Origin: Actinoallomurus purpureus
Lineage (GTDB): Bacteria; Actinomycetota; Actinomycetes; Streptosporangiales; Streptosporangiaceae
DNA length: 64,000 bases
Assembly (NCBI RefSeq): GCF_024055795.1
Contig: NZ_JAMXMY010000006.1
Location: forward strand, 248,001 to 312,000
Direction: 5' to 3'
Each line of letters opens with the position of its first letter. Position 1 is the stretch's first letter. Shown here piece by piece: positions 37,301-42,802 of this stretch. The notes under the pieces were generated by a model that had not been told where the DNA came from, searched no databases, and saw only the letters and a list, made by a program, of their open reading frames with translations. The position numbers and the translations under genes are program-made.

Positions 37301-37665
37301 AGATCCGTGGCGAACCGTTGTGCCTCGGGTGTTGAGGACGATGAGACCTGCGCACGAGCCACAGAGGCGACGTTCGGCTGCACCGATCGGGCCTGCATGG
37401 ACTGCGTCACCGGGTACCGCGATCGCAAGGTTCGGGGTTCGCGACGATTCCGTTGCGAGCCGACCAGGTGCGGCAGTCTTTTTGCCGATCCCCACATCTG
37501 CCGCGGTGCGCGATGGCTCGGCACACCGTGTCCGACCGTCACCGGTATCTGCGCCGGCCCGACTACCACGAGCAACGCCATGATCGCGGCGGTCAGCCGA
37601 AGCCATGCATAAGGCTGGCCGGTAATCCGTAGCAGCGAAGGGACTGAGTGGAAGCGACCGCGCAC
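28384..37665 (-). CDS. Giant secreted RHS/YD-repeat protein with variable C-terminal tip
   Basis: A 3,093-residue protein starting at a GTG after GGGGGA. Residues 1-48 are a signal sequence (LRLTAAIMALLVVVG). In order: a beta-rich N-terminal part to about 380; a DNRLRE-like domain about 382-545; a CARDB-like domain about 558-655; an Ig-like domain to about 750; the RHS start (SSALDASVASVGPELSVERTYN) near 790; a LamG-like domain about 1000-1210 inside the repeats; many YD repeats to about 2635; and the RHS core end GARWYDPSQGSFSSRDSW near 2643. A Cys/Gly/Ser-rich linker follows (about 2690-2775), then a 200-residue tip with DFYKRYNFGTKEEGRR and LHTSGVARDFDVYG. RHS shells enclose and deliver C-terminal toxins. 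The tip is of unknown activity and differs in base composition from the core. Confidence 0.9.
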   Translation of the reverse strand: MRGRFHSVPSLLRITGQPYAWLRLTAAIMALLVVVGPAQIPVTVGHGVPSHRAPRQMWGSAKRLPHLVGSQRNRREPRTLRSRYPVTQSMQARSVQPNVASVARAQVSSSSTPEAQRFATDLATGDVQRADGTPQLVDANTRTVINPDGSQTTELSPGPINFRRADGSWAPIDTHVTPVGESGTARGAGDNGDTSTPPAGWRNTADAVDVRLAAQAGSAGMVQIGVDSDHAIAFGLQDSAKAPGTAGEQNVLYPDVRPDTDLKLDIAPGGVKETIVLRSADAPSSFVFPLQLEGLTAQVTGGQVIFTDAAGRTRAVIPAGSMTDSGAKPQTSTGVTYRVISSGGTPALQVTADPGWLHDKARTYPVKIDPSVFTSVAGSGISVSDSGASSGAQDLTIGARSAAYLSFPQLEEKLKYHRIFGAWLSLVNYDSATCRSRPVTVNPVTEAWAGKSGLAYPGPNTSSPVARSSFSYGYIATGSTKSACPPKKAQLIDLGKGGRDLVQRWVNGDQPDYGLSVRDGSSDGLGYKKFTGYDTANPPRLFVTHSAYNASYSITDPVPNPPVTQAQNGKIKIAVKNLGAETWTPSTYYLGYRVYDTKGKIVTQQRSANLTQDVARGAKVKLDATIKPLKPGTYSIDFTMVHTGGPVFIDEQVPPVRLIIKIIDIPPVLQGLYPENGYQAPTLTPELWATAVDLDAPTGSTLQYKFEVCERQPDGSAANCFDSGYSTAWAWTVPAGKLSWSRAYLWRVFVKDTGSEVPSPRVALLASVPQPVVTSKLADATQDSQGRDFNPQVGNYSSSALDASVASVGPELSVERTYNSLDPRRDAAFGAGWSTRYDMKLVEDQDGSGNVVVTYPDGRQVRFGKNPDGSYAPPDGHQAILTSDSANSWKLVDKTGTAYQFSYGRLSKISDAAGHSVTLTYDTSNGKLSKVSAQPGTRALSFTWNGGHVATVSTDPVNGKALTWVYTYSGDLLKTVCAPGNRCTSYDYGQGSHYRSVVLDSQPESYYRLGEDDGSAANSEIAVNLGKDRGTYKNVTLGATGAITGVNDTAGTFNGNTSYVALPNGAVKKSRDLAVEVWFKTIATGLGGPLIGYQDKSLDSTSTLGVPALYVGTDGKLRGQFWSGAISPITSLVAVNDGKWHHAVLSAMGSTQNLYLDGKSIGTLTGQTPGHSTLTYDQIGAAYATTPGSWPGWGSSPKRFFAGTIDETAIYQHPLGPEAVAAHYREALRTSDQVTKVTLPNGTTAAEIDYDTEADRVSEYTDQDGGTWKIKKPVVYGDDTNLRRAVEVSDPADHPYLYEYDALTGAMVRLGMPTGLGARDDEPSDSPSPTPSPTYTCTSPDPGDPTFCTTLPPGTGDEPDFVRHDLDGMALRTYDYDDDGYLSLVTNENGDSINFGYDQRGNITSRTTCRAKGDCHTAYSTYPATVTNLADPRNDRPLETRDARSTSATDNRYKTAYTYTTMGNLATQANPDGGLIKYTYTNGTEPATGGGQMPAGLLLTAADARSATTRYAYYSNGDLAQITDPSDLVTKYTYDELGRRASQTVVSDSVPGGATTSYGYDELSRMTSVIYPAAKNAVTGTAQQLRTDSAYDDDGNLLRLQSSDTAPDAVPRVATFDYDDHDRVEKVTDPEGNETDYDYDRSGNVTAMVDGNQNRYEYRYTARNMIAEVRLRDYDGDPDGAPDTGDYLVLHSYAYDWAGRQVRDTDAMGREIDYAYYGDDLLKNVTLKGFHNPDGTKRDYVLQALEYDGDGNPAKETTGNGTTITQNEFDESGQLKATTLDPGGLNRRTAYAYDHAGNVTQLAWSGLASNVTWPMPTAAQTVGYEYDAAERLSKQTEINGTDTRVTTYGYDQRGLTTSITDPRGNVAGADKTAFTTNVDYDELGRPVKTTGPPVAAESNGGAPGTVRPESVTGYSAFDEQTEAKDPLGNINRIEYDKLGRIVKATAPSYTPPGSTTPLTPTTRFKYDALGNTTEVIDPRDNTSRYTYDRLNHVSAADEPAKDDDDRAKTRYTHTRTGQLLSVTGPLGARLEATYDDLDRQVTTTQVERYPNAENYITRNSYDDADNLVGTARPSGATAVNVYDKVGELTKATDPAGTVAQYGYDFGGRQVRVSDGLGRTTRSDYDLFGQLVDQADLDPKGNELRRAKYAYDPAGNPTEATDALHHTTTFGYDAANQLTRQVEPVTDNSSITTTFGYDAAGDRTRFTDGRGNSTVYTVNSLGLPEAVIEPATSATPNAADRTWTASYDKAGNPFKLTAPGGVTQERTFDANGRVLQETGTGAEAPTADRIRSYDQAGRLTEVNAGNDKNTYTYNDRDLLLSADGPSGKAGYTYNPDGQVTSRTDGAGTSSFGYAKGRLNAAQDGITGLTRTIGYDDAGQLDQIDYGAGRTLTVGYDDLSRPKSDTLKNAAGNTVASVSYGYDDNDNTTSKTTVGTAGAGENTYTYDQANRLTSWKQGDKTTAYAWDDSGNRTKAGDRSATFDERNRRITDGPDAYTYTPRGTVASKTTDGKQEKFDFDAFDRLIADDATHYTYDGLDRPADRNGTAFSYAGLSAAPVTDGTSRYARGPDDGVLATGQGSDARIPLTDDHGDLIGDFSPTADLNALTSSTAYDPFGQVTAASGTRSNLGFQGAWTDPDTGNVNMGARWYDPSQGSFSSRDSWSLDPSPASVSANRYTYGDGDPLDNSDPTGHNPCDARMTTLSSGCGDNGGYWCSKYGISYPCSSTPPSPCMLMSTDGCGGGGGGGNPGSGGGGSNGGSTGGGGGQVHRGPSPAELARRRTEAARRQAAYAAKHHAFGINKKARLPHFADPREKVSKNPRQPAAKTSQTHNVVRDTSASLNAIHANAVKAAGPVVSNLSLASQAPPEITPTSAMDSGSGSTPASVPYFDGEPPRWAKTDVRPYNVEKPSSRDREVQSKLGLVVVGGVVSGKAPAASYLLNHWLDNSGSPVVTDPKALMARSPSMNSLVKSLVEAHKGELAFDTGWKSTRFNERENLDLYYAFNGYQVRVSGGSYSTDGKTVYQTYRVDFYKRYNFGTKEEGRRPVNFPLVGQIPQEDISHLHTSGVARDFDVYGSVTITRRVDGVDPGSVYWPWR

Positions 37666-37745
37666 GAGGATCCCCCAGCTGGAGCAGCATCAACACTTAT
37701 CGCATTCAAGGCATTACAATTTCGGTAAACCTGTTATGACGCAAA

Positions 37746-37759
37746 ACGTTCTGGAACGT
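37746..37759. promoter_or_regulatory. ACGTTC-TG-GAACGT palindrome upstream of RHS gene
   Basis: A 14-base inverted repeat with a 2-base centre lies 81 bases upstream of the RHS start, in an unusually AT-rich 401-base divergent gap (37666-38066). It is a possible operator. No gene is seen in the gap. A weak hairpin, GCTAAGAATTTTTAGC, lies near 37972. Confidence 0.35.
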
Positions 37760-37812
37760 AACCCGAGTTGCATCCATGCGCAAGGTAAGGCTGCTCGAAC
37801 AGGTAGGTCGAA

Positions 37813-37828
37813 TGTGGCCTACGTCACA
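37813..37828. promoter_or_regulatory. CRP-like site between RHS and lectin genes
   Basis: TGTGGCCTACGTCACA matches the CRP consensus TGTGA-N6-TCACA at 9 of the 10 fixed positions with exact spacing. Actinobacterial CRP-family proteins use closely related sites. It lies 148 bases upstream of the RHS start and 239 upstream of the lectin start. Assignment is by pattern only. Confidence 0.4.
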
Positions 37829-38066
37829 TCTGTTGATGTAAACCGAATGCCCTGCATGTGTGCTGACGTGGACCGATGTCCGTTGCTTTTCCTGTCACTG
37901 GTTACGTAGATGGAGCTGGCCAAAAGCGGACATACCCCGAATGGCTCGTCCTGTTATTGTCGGCAGCGGGGCTAAGAATTTTTAGCTGCGGCCAAACGCA
38001 TGCATCTCCGTCGTTCCTGCGTTCTCGACGCGTCCATCCGGTGTCTCACGTTTGAGGAGTTAAGTC

Positions 38067-40070
38067 ATGAAGAGAAAGTTTGGCGGCCTGCATTGCGGCA
38101 CTCCGCGGTCCTTGGCGACCGCGCTTGCGATGGCCGCATTGATTGGCCCGCTTCTGACGCATCCGAGCTCTGCAAATGCCTCAGACTTCGCCTGTGATAC
38201 TGAAGTCAGGCTTTACTCGATCGGGGATGGCATATTTTCGGAGTACGACCACTCAAAGGCGGATGCCGAGGACGGAGGGACTCTTTCTTCCTTCGCGGCC
38301 GATCACGGGAGTGGATGGCAGAAGTATGGCCACGTCTTCGGGGGAGCGGACGGGAGGGTATACGCGATAGAGCCCAACGGTAACCTATGGCGTTACCGTC
38401 TGAATGGTTCTGATTGGGATACTCCACTTCGCCAGCAGATTGACACCGGCTGGAGTTACTACTCTCAGGCGGCTCGCCATAATCAGGTCACCGCTGATTC
38501 TGCTGGCTACTTTTATGCAGTAGATGCCGCCGGCAAGCTGCGCATTTATCATTATGATGAAACTGCGAAGGCGTGGACCGTCCGAGGGAAGGTGATCGAT
38601 AACGGCTGGGATTCTTTCAATCTGATCGTTGCGGCCGGCAACGGCGTTCTCTATGCGCGCACGGGGGCTGGAGTGCTGCAGCGCTACATATATGACATCA
38701 ACAGCCAGCGATGGTTGGAAAGGGGTAAGCAGGTAGGTACTGGATGGCAGAAGTACAGTAATGTATTCTCTCCGGGTGGTGACGTCCTTTATGCCATACA
38801 AATGACTGCCAATGGCGCTGGGGATGTCTATTGGTACCGTTTCCTGCCCGATACTGCTACGTGGCACAAGAATTCTGGAAAGAAGATCGCTGATAATGAT
38901 AGCGGAGGTACTGTAGTACCCGACTACCCGACGACTGCGGACGCTGATGGTTGCAAGCTATCGAGGGCGGCGATTGCAACCCCGTCTAATCCAGCAGAGA
39001 GCTATACCGCAACTAATGCGATGCAGTCATCTGCGGGATCCCTTGAATACGCCTTTACCGACAATCTCGGGCGGCTCATATACGGCAGGCAGACCGATCC
39101 GGCGAACTTCGAGTCGATTCAGTGGGCGCCCTTGTCGGGAAACGAAGCGTTCTCAGGGATACCGGCGCTTGCGCAGAATCAGGACGGCCGAGTGCAGGTG
39201 GCAGCCCAGAATACGACCAGCAACGCCTGGTTGCGTACTCAGTCGGCAGCCGGCAGCTCGGATTGGAAGCCATGGGATGATCTCGCTGGTGCCATGAAGT
39301 CACATCCCGCAGTGGCACGTCTGACAGATAACTCGCTTGTCATGTTCGCCTTGGACTCGGACGGGCGATTGTGGTGTCGGCCGCAGGATGGCCCCAACGG
39401 CGATTTCATGGGATGGCGGATACTCGGGGGAACAGGGATGCGCGGTCCCATCACCACCACAGGAATCGCCAATCAGGCTGTCGCCGTGACCGCGTACGAC
39501 GCGAACGGGGCGATCAACCTGGCGACCTACCAGAACAACAAGGTCTCTGCGTGGACGGCGCTCGGCGGCTCCGGGTTTTCGGGTACTCCCTCCGTCGTGC
39601 TTTATCCGGGATATCGGCTCCGAGTCTTCGGTCGTGATGGCACGGGCAGGATCGTGACTCAGATCCAGACCGACAGCGGTGCCTTCCCTGGCACTTGGGA
39701 TGGGGTAGGCGGCAGTGGCTTCTCCGCCGCTGGCTCTCCCACTGCCGTTATCAGCCCACAGTCGGGAAAGGTCACGGCGCTCTCACGAGGTACGGACGGT
39801 CACATTTACTTCTCGACTGAGACGGCACAGGGATCTGGGGCGTTCGGTGACTGGAAGATCGCCCAGCCCGATGGGGACGCCGCGACATGGGCCACGGACC
39901 CCACTCTCTTCACCTACACAGACAGCAACGGGCCTGCTTGGGCCTACGTCGTGCGCAACACGGACAACCAGACCAGCGTCTACACGATCTCATCAACGGC
40001 CTCAAGCGCGCTCCGAGTGAACGGACCGGCTTTCACGCGGCACACCCTGCCGAAGCCGCCGCAGGGCTGA
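38067..40070 (+). CDS. Secreted tachylectin/PLL-like beta-propeller lectin
   Basis: A 667-residue secreted protein. The ATG at 38067 is preceded by GAGGAG and opens a signal peptide ending near ANA-SD (residue 39). Residues 45-290 contain repeated GW(Q/S/D)xY or F blades with VYAI, LYAR and FYAV strands, as in tachylectin-2-like propellers. Residues 320-640 form a second propeller with recurring (G/D)xxxxW(xx)LGGxG blades (GWRILGGTG, AWTALGGSGFSGT, TWDGVGGSGFSA), as in PLL-like lectins. It is divergent from the giant RHS gene, and such lectins are often found beside RHS proteins in actinomycetes, so joint surface attachment or target recognition is likely. The sugar specificity is unknown. 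Confidence 0.82.
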   Translation: MKRKFGGLHCGTPRSLATALAMAALIGPLLTHPSSANASDFACDTEVRLYSIGDGIFSEYDHSKADAEDGGTLSSFAADHGSGWQKYGHVFGGADGRVYAIEPNGNLWRYRLNGSDWDTPLRQQIDTGWSYYSQAARHNQVTADSAGYFYAVDAAGKLRIYHYDETAKAWTVRGKVIDNGWDSFNLIVAAGNGVLYARTGAGVLQRYIYDINSQRWLERGKQVGTGWQKYSNVFSPGGDVLYAIQMTANGAGDVYWYRFLPDTATWHKNSGKKIADNDSGGTVVPDYPTTADADGCKLSRAAIATPSNPAESYTATNAMQSSAGSLEYAFTDNLGRLIYGRQTDPANFESIQWAPLSGNEAFSGIPALAQNQDGRVQVAAQNTTSNAWLRTQSAAGSSDWKPWDDLAGAMKSHPAVARLTDNSLVMFALDSDGRLWCRPQDGPNGDFMGWRILGGTGMRGPITTTGIANQAVAVTAYDANGAINLATYQNNKVSAWTALGGSGFSGTPSVVLYPGYRLRVFGRDGTGRIVTQIQTDSGAFPGTWDGVGGSGFSAAGSPTAVISPQSGKVTALSRGTDGHIYFSTETAQGSGAFGDWKIAQPDGDAATWATDPTLFTYTDSNGPAWAYVVRNTDNQTSVYTISSTASSALRVNGPAFTRHTLPKPPQG

Positions 40071-40078
40071 TCTCGAAA

Positions 40079-40104
40079 CCTGCGCCCGGTCACCCGGGCG
40101 CAGG
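40079..40104. terminator. Hairpin terminator after lectin gene
   Basis: CCTGCGCCCGG and CCGGGCGCAGG form an 11-base perfect stem with a 4-base loop, 8 bases after the lectin stop and between convergent genes. There is no U-tract. Confidence 0.6.
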
Positions 40105-40189
40105 TCCGGTCTCGGTCTGGCCAAAGCCGAATAGAAGCCCGCTGCCGGATGGCTGCTCTGAGACCTCGACGCAATGCGGAGGGGAACGA

Positions 40190-40600
40190 TCAGTAGTGCT
40201 GGCGCCAGCCGGCGCACTTCTTGGTCTTGAAGGTGCCCTTGCTCCACGTGCCCCGGCACTCCTGGACGTACAGGTGCTTGAGCCGGGTGGACGACACCGT
40301 CTGCCACTTGTCCTGGACCCGGTCGCCCTGGAGCGCGACGACTCGCACGTCGTCCTTCTGCTTCTTCGTGCCGGTGAAGGTGAAGCGGAGCGCGGCGCTG
40401 TAGCCGTCCTTCTTCGTGTCCTTGAGGTCGAAGTTCAGCGTGACCTTGGTCGCTTCGGCGTTGTAGTAGCCGAAGGCGTCGACGCCGGACAGTCCCACCG
40501 TGCGCCAGAAGCCGACCGCCGCGTCCGCGGGCGTGGTGGTCAGGGCGAAGGTCGTGATGAGAACGCCGGCTGCGAGGGTCGCCGTCGCAATTCGCCGCAT
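40190..40600 (-). CDS. Small secreted protein, MRRIA family member 1
   Basis: A 136-residue secreted protein. The ATG at 40600 follows TGGAGGATCA. The signal peptide (RRIATATLAAGVLITTFALTTTPADA) ends near residue 28. The mature part is basic and beta-rich and shares the string FDLKDTKKDGYSAAL with the two paralogues upstream (VKDTNLKDGLTAAL, LKDTAPKDGLSPAI). Two Cys near the C-terminus (ECRGTW, KKCAGW) could form a disulphide. The function is unknown. A -10-like TAAGAT lies at 40640-40645 on the minus strand. Confidence 0.75.
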   Translation of the reverse strand: MRRIATATLAAGVLITTFALTTTPADAAVGFWRTVGLSGVDAFGYYNAEATKVTLNFDLKDTKKDGYSAALRFTFTGTKKQKDDVRVVALQGDRVQDKWQTVSSTRLKHLYVQECRGTWSKGTFKTKKCAGWRQHY

Positions 40601-40685
40601 TGATCCTCCAGGATCGCTTTTTTGCGGAATCGGCTGGCGATCTTACCATCTTGACCGCTTTGGCTTTGTGTGAGAAAGCGGGAAA

Positions 40686-40707
40686 GGCCCCGCCGTGTGG
40701 CGGGGCC
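40686..40707 (-). terminator. Rho-independent-like terminator after MRRIA member 2
   Basis: On the minus strand GGCCCCGCC-ACAC-GGCGGGGCC is followed by TTTCCC, 22 bases after the stop at 40729. Confidence 0.7.
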
Positions 40708-40728
40708 GATCCGTTGTGCGAAGGGCGG

Positions 40729-41205
40729 TCAGCCCAGCTTCTTGTAGCTCTTGGCGTGCTTGGTGACCCTGAACTTGGTGCTGGAGATCGGGTAGCCCAG
40801 CACTTCGCGGACATACACCTTCGTGACCGCGTAGTACACCGTGCCGGAGGCCTTGACGGTGCCCGCGGGCAGGGGAAGGATGACCACCTTATTGCCGTGG
40901 ATGACCTCGAGGGCGGCAGTCAGGCCGTCCTTCAGGTTGGTGTCCTTCACCGTCAGGTTGATCTTGATCTTCTTCTTGCCGTTCTTGGTGTAGTGGGCCC
41001 AAGAGCCGTAAGCCTGGACGCCCGAGATGCCGTACTTGCCGGAGGTCTTCCAGGCGTGGTTGACGGCATCGACCGAGACCTGCGGGCCGCCCCGAAGAGG
41101 CTCGGCCGTACGTACCGTGTCGGCGCTGGCCGGTCCCGCCGTGAGGGCGATGGCCGTGGTTGCTGCGACGGCCCCCGTGGCGACAAGAGTCGCGATGCGA
41201 CGCAT
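40729..41205 (-). CDS. Small secreted protein, MRRIA family member 2
   Basis: A 158-residue secreted protein. The ATG at 41205 follows CGGAGGATCA. The signal peptide (RRIATLVATGAVAATTAIALTAGPASA) ends near residue 28. The mature protein contains GSWAHYTKNGKKKIKINLTVKD, which is nearly shared with member 3 (GTWARYTKNGKKKVRLDIKLKD), and ends in a Lys/Tyr-rich tail (KHAKSYKKLG). There are no Cys in the mature part. The promoter-like TACGGT lies at 41243-41248. The function is unknown; its basic character would suit wall or DNA contact, which is inference. Confidence 0.78.
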   Translation of the reverse strand: MRRIATLVATGAVAATTAIALTAGPASADTVRTAEPLRGGPQVSVDAVNHAWKTSGKYGISGVQAYGSWAHYTKNGKKKIKINLTVKDTNLKDGLTAALEVIHGNKVVILPLPAGTVKASGTVYYAVTKVYVREVLGYPISSTKFRVTKHAKSYKKLG

Positions 41206-41242
41206 TGATCCTCCGTGATCGATTCTGGACGAACGATCAAGG

Positions 41243-41248
41243 ACCGTA
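41243..41248 (-). promoter_or_regulatory. -10 element TACGGT of MRRIA member 2
   Basis: On the minus strand the block GCTACGGTCC-T-TGATC contains TACGGT. The same block with one base changed (GCTACGGTCC-A-TGATC) lies upstream of member 3. TACGGT is 37 bases from the ATG at 41205, leaving a short leader that ends in the shared CGGAGGATCA ribosome site. Confidence 0.45.
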
Positions 41249-41275
41249 GCACTTCCGGAAAGATCAACTTACCGA

Positions 41276-41303
41276 TTTTTATGGCAGGTTACGGCCATAA
41301 AAA
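41276..41303. terminator. AT-rich bidirectional hairpin
   Basis: TTTTTATGGC and GCCATAAAAA form a perfect 10-base stem around an 8-base loop. It lies just upstream of the promoter of MRRIA member 2 and may insulate it from upstream transcription. Confidence 0.4.
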
Positions 41304-41584
41304 GGATGGAACCGTTGCGAGCTCGCCAAGCTCTAAGAGCGGAGCGCAGGGGTGCGTCGACCCGAGATCGGCCGAAGGGGGCACGCCAGGGCGATTTCAA
41401 AGCCGGTGGCTGACGAGTGCCGGTGACGCTATGTGATGAGCGGAAGGGCTCGCTCGGGTCGGTGATGCCCGCCAACATCTCCAGTAGCGACGAGACCTGA
41501 GATTGGCCATGCGAAACTGGCGCCGGTGACCTTACAGAAGGTCATCCTCATTTTCACGTCACGCTAAGTAGCCGCAATCGATCC

Positions 41585-41639
41585 GGACATCAGGTGACGA
41601 TAGCCCCAGACGGGCAAACTCGAAATCGTCCCGGGGGGA
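41585..41639 (+). repeat. Diverged 55-base direct repeat, copy A
   Basis: It begins GGACATCAGG and contains CCCCAG...AAATCG...GGGGG. It aligns without gaps to copy B, 359 bases away, with about 42 of 55 identities and mostly transition differences. The arms CCCC-GACG and CGTC-GGGG can pair. Confidence 0.6.
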
Positions 41640-41943
41640 CCCGTGTATTTCCACGCCGTCCGCTGAGACGGGAAAATTATCGTCTCAGTGGAAGGCGGCT
41701 GAGGCGGTGACGTGCCGTCGGCGCCCATTACATGGGTATATATCACGCGAGGCCAGGGCGATAGCGGGCGGTGTCGGCGCGGGTGCGCGCGGTGTCGGTG
41801 GTGACCGGCACCCCCGGCGGGTGTCCCCTACTCGGCGCGGCGAACCGCTGTCCGACCGGATCTCGGCGGGCGCCCGGCAACCGCGACAGCTCCTGCGGTG
41901 GATCGGCTGCCTACCGGCCACGCAACGCAGTCGCATCCAATCT

Positions 41944-41998
41944 GGACATCAGGCGGCAATAACCCCAGGCAGACAACCTTCAAATCGCCCTGGGGGCA
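41944..41998 (+). repeat. Diverged 55-base direct repeat, copy B
   Basis: It begins GGACATCAGG like copy A. CCCCAGG and CCTGGGG can form a 7-base stem around a loop containing AAATCG. It lies 16 bases beyond the terminator of MRRIA member 3. Confidence 0.6.
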
Positions 41999-42014
41999 CA
42001 CGCCATGGGAAGTG

Positions 42015-42044
42015 AAAGGGCCTCGCCGCGCCGCGAGGCCCTTT
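42015..42044 (-). terminator. Terminator after MRRIA member 3
   Basis: AAAGGGCCTCGC and GCGAGGCCCTTT form a perfect 12-base stem with a 6-base loop, 22 bases after the stop at 42066. Confidence 0.75.
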
Positions 42045-42065
42045 CGTGAGTCCCGGTGGAGGGGC

Positions 42066-42560
42066 TCAGAACAGCTTCTTGAACTTCTTGCCGGCCCTGG
42101 ACGTCTTGAAGTGGTTGGACGACACCGGAACGCCGACCGCCTCGCGTACCTTGACGCTGGTGGCCGTGTAGGTGAGGATCCCTTCGCCGGAGGTTTCGCC
42201 CGGCCACAGGAACAGGAAGTACTCCGCCTGGCCGGGGAACTTGATCCCGATGGCGGGGCTCAGGCCGTCCTTCGGGGCGGTGTCCTTGAGCTTGATGTCG
42301 AGCCTGACCTTCTTCTTGCCGTTCTTCGTGTAGCGCGCCCACGTGCCCTGGGCGGCCGCCCCCGCGACGCCGGACGCGCCGCCGGTCTTCCACGGGTGGA
42401 GCTTGAGGGCCTCGATCGTCATGACCGGCCGGGCGCCCCGAAGGGGGCCTGTCCCGTCGCCGTTCGCCGGTGTCGCGGCGGTGGCCGGTGCCGCGAGGAG
42501 AGCGGCGGCCGCGGTGGCCGCGACGGTCCCCGCGGCGAGAGAAGTCGCAATGCGACGCAC
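42066..42560 (-). CDS. Small secreted protein, MRRIA family member 3
   Basis: A 164-residue secreted protein. The GTG at 42560 follows CGGAGGATCA, and the first codons (MRRIATS) match the paralogues even at base level. The signal peptide ends near PATA-AT (residue 29). GTWARYTKNGKKKVRLDIKL and LKDTAPKDGLSPAI are the family segments, PLRGARP matches PLRGGPQ of member 2, and the end is Lys-rich (SRAGKKFKKLF). The gene is slightly longer than member 2 because of a Gly/Asp/Thr stretch after the signal peptide. The function is unknown. Confidence 0.78.
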   Translation of the reverse strand: MRRIATSLAAGTVAATAAAALLAAPATAATPANGDGTGPLRGARPVMTIEALKLHPWKTGGASGVAGAAAQGTWARYTKNGKKKVRLDIKLKDTAPKDGLSPAIGIKFPGQAEYFLFLWPGETSGEGILTYTATSVKVREAVGVPVSSNHFKTSRAGKKFKKLF

Positions 42561-42597
42561 TGATCCTCCGTGGTGGGTACGGGGTTAAGGATCATGG

Positions 42598-42603
42598 ACC
42601 GTA
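42598..42603 (-). promoter_or_regulatory. -10 element TACGGT of MRRIA member 3
   Basis: It is part of the block GCTACGGTCC-A-TGATC shared with member 2. It lies 37 bases from the GTG at 42560, the same distance as in member 2, supporting duplication of gene plus promoter. Confidence 0.45.
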
Positions 42604-42751
42604 GCAGTCTCGGAGGAACCGGCGGGGCCATGTGATCACCCGCACACCCGGAGGGGCGACGCGCGTCGCGGGCGCCGTCTCCGGGAGCGACGCGGCCGAT
42701 CATCCTTCGCCTGTCGGGGGCGAGTGACCGCCGTCGCTCGGTCATCCGCAA

Positions 42752-42757
42752 TAGAGT
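42752..42757 (+). promoter_or_regulatory. -10 element TAGAGT upstream of wecA
   Basis: TAGAGT fits TAnnnT, and transcription would start near 42764. A good GGAGGGAGG ribosome site follows before the GTG at 42803. No -35 is obvious. Confidence 0.35.
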
Positions 42758-42802
42758 TGGGTCCCGCACGGCAGGCTCGGCGACGGTGGAGGGAGGTGGG
42801 CG

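Larger units (their letters stand above)
41206..42065. other. Gene-poor 860-base spacer with hairpins and a diverged direct repeat
   Basis: No convincing gene is present. The spacer holds a TTTTTATGGC/GCCATAAAAA hairpin (41276-41303), another inverted pair CGCTGAGACG/CGTCTCAGTG near 41663-41696, two diverged copies of a 55-base repeat, and a strong terminator at 42015-42044. It may be a relic of a lost paralogue or mobile element. Confidence 0.5.

Noticed and set aside
41707-42015. 102-residue plus-strand frame in the spacer between secreted paralogues
   Set aside because: It has no ribosome site, is Arg/Gly/Pro low-complexity, and overlaps repeat copy B and the edge of the terminator.
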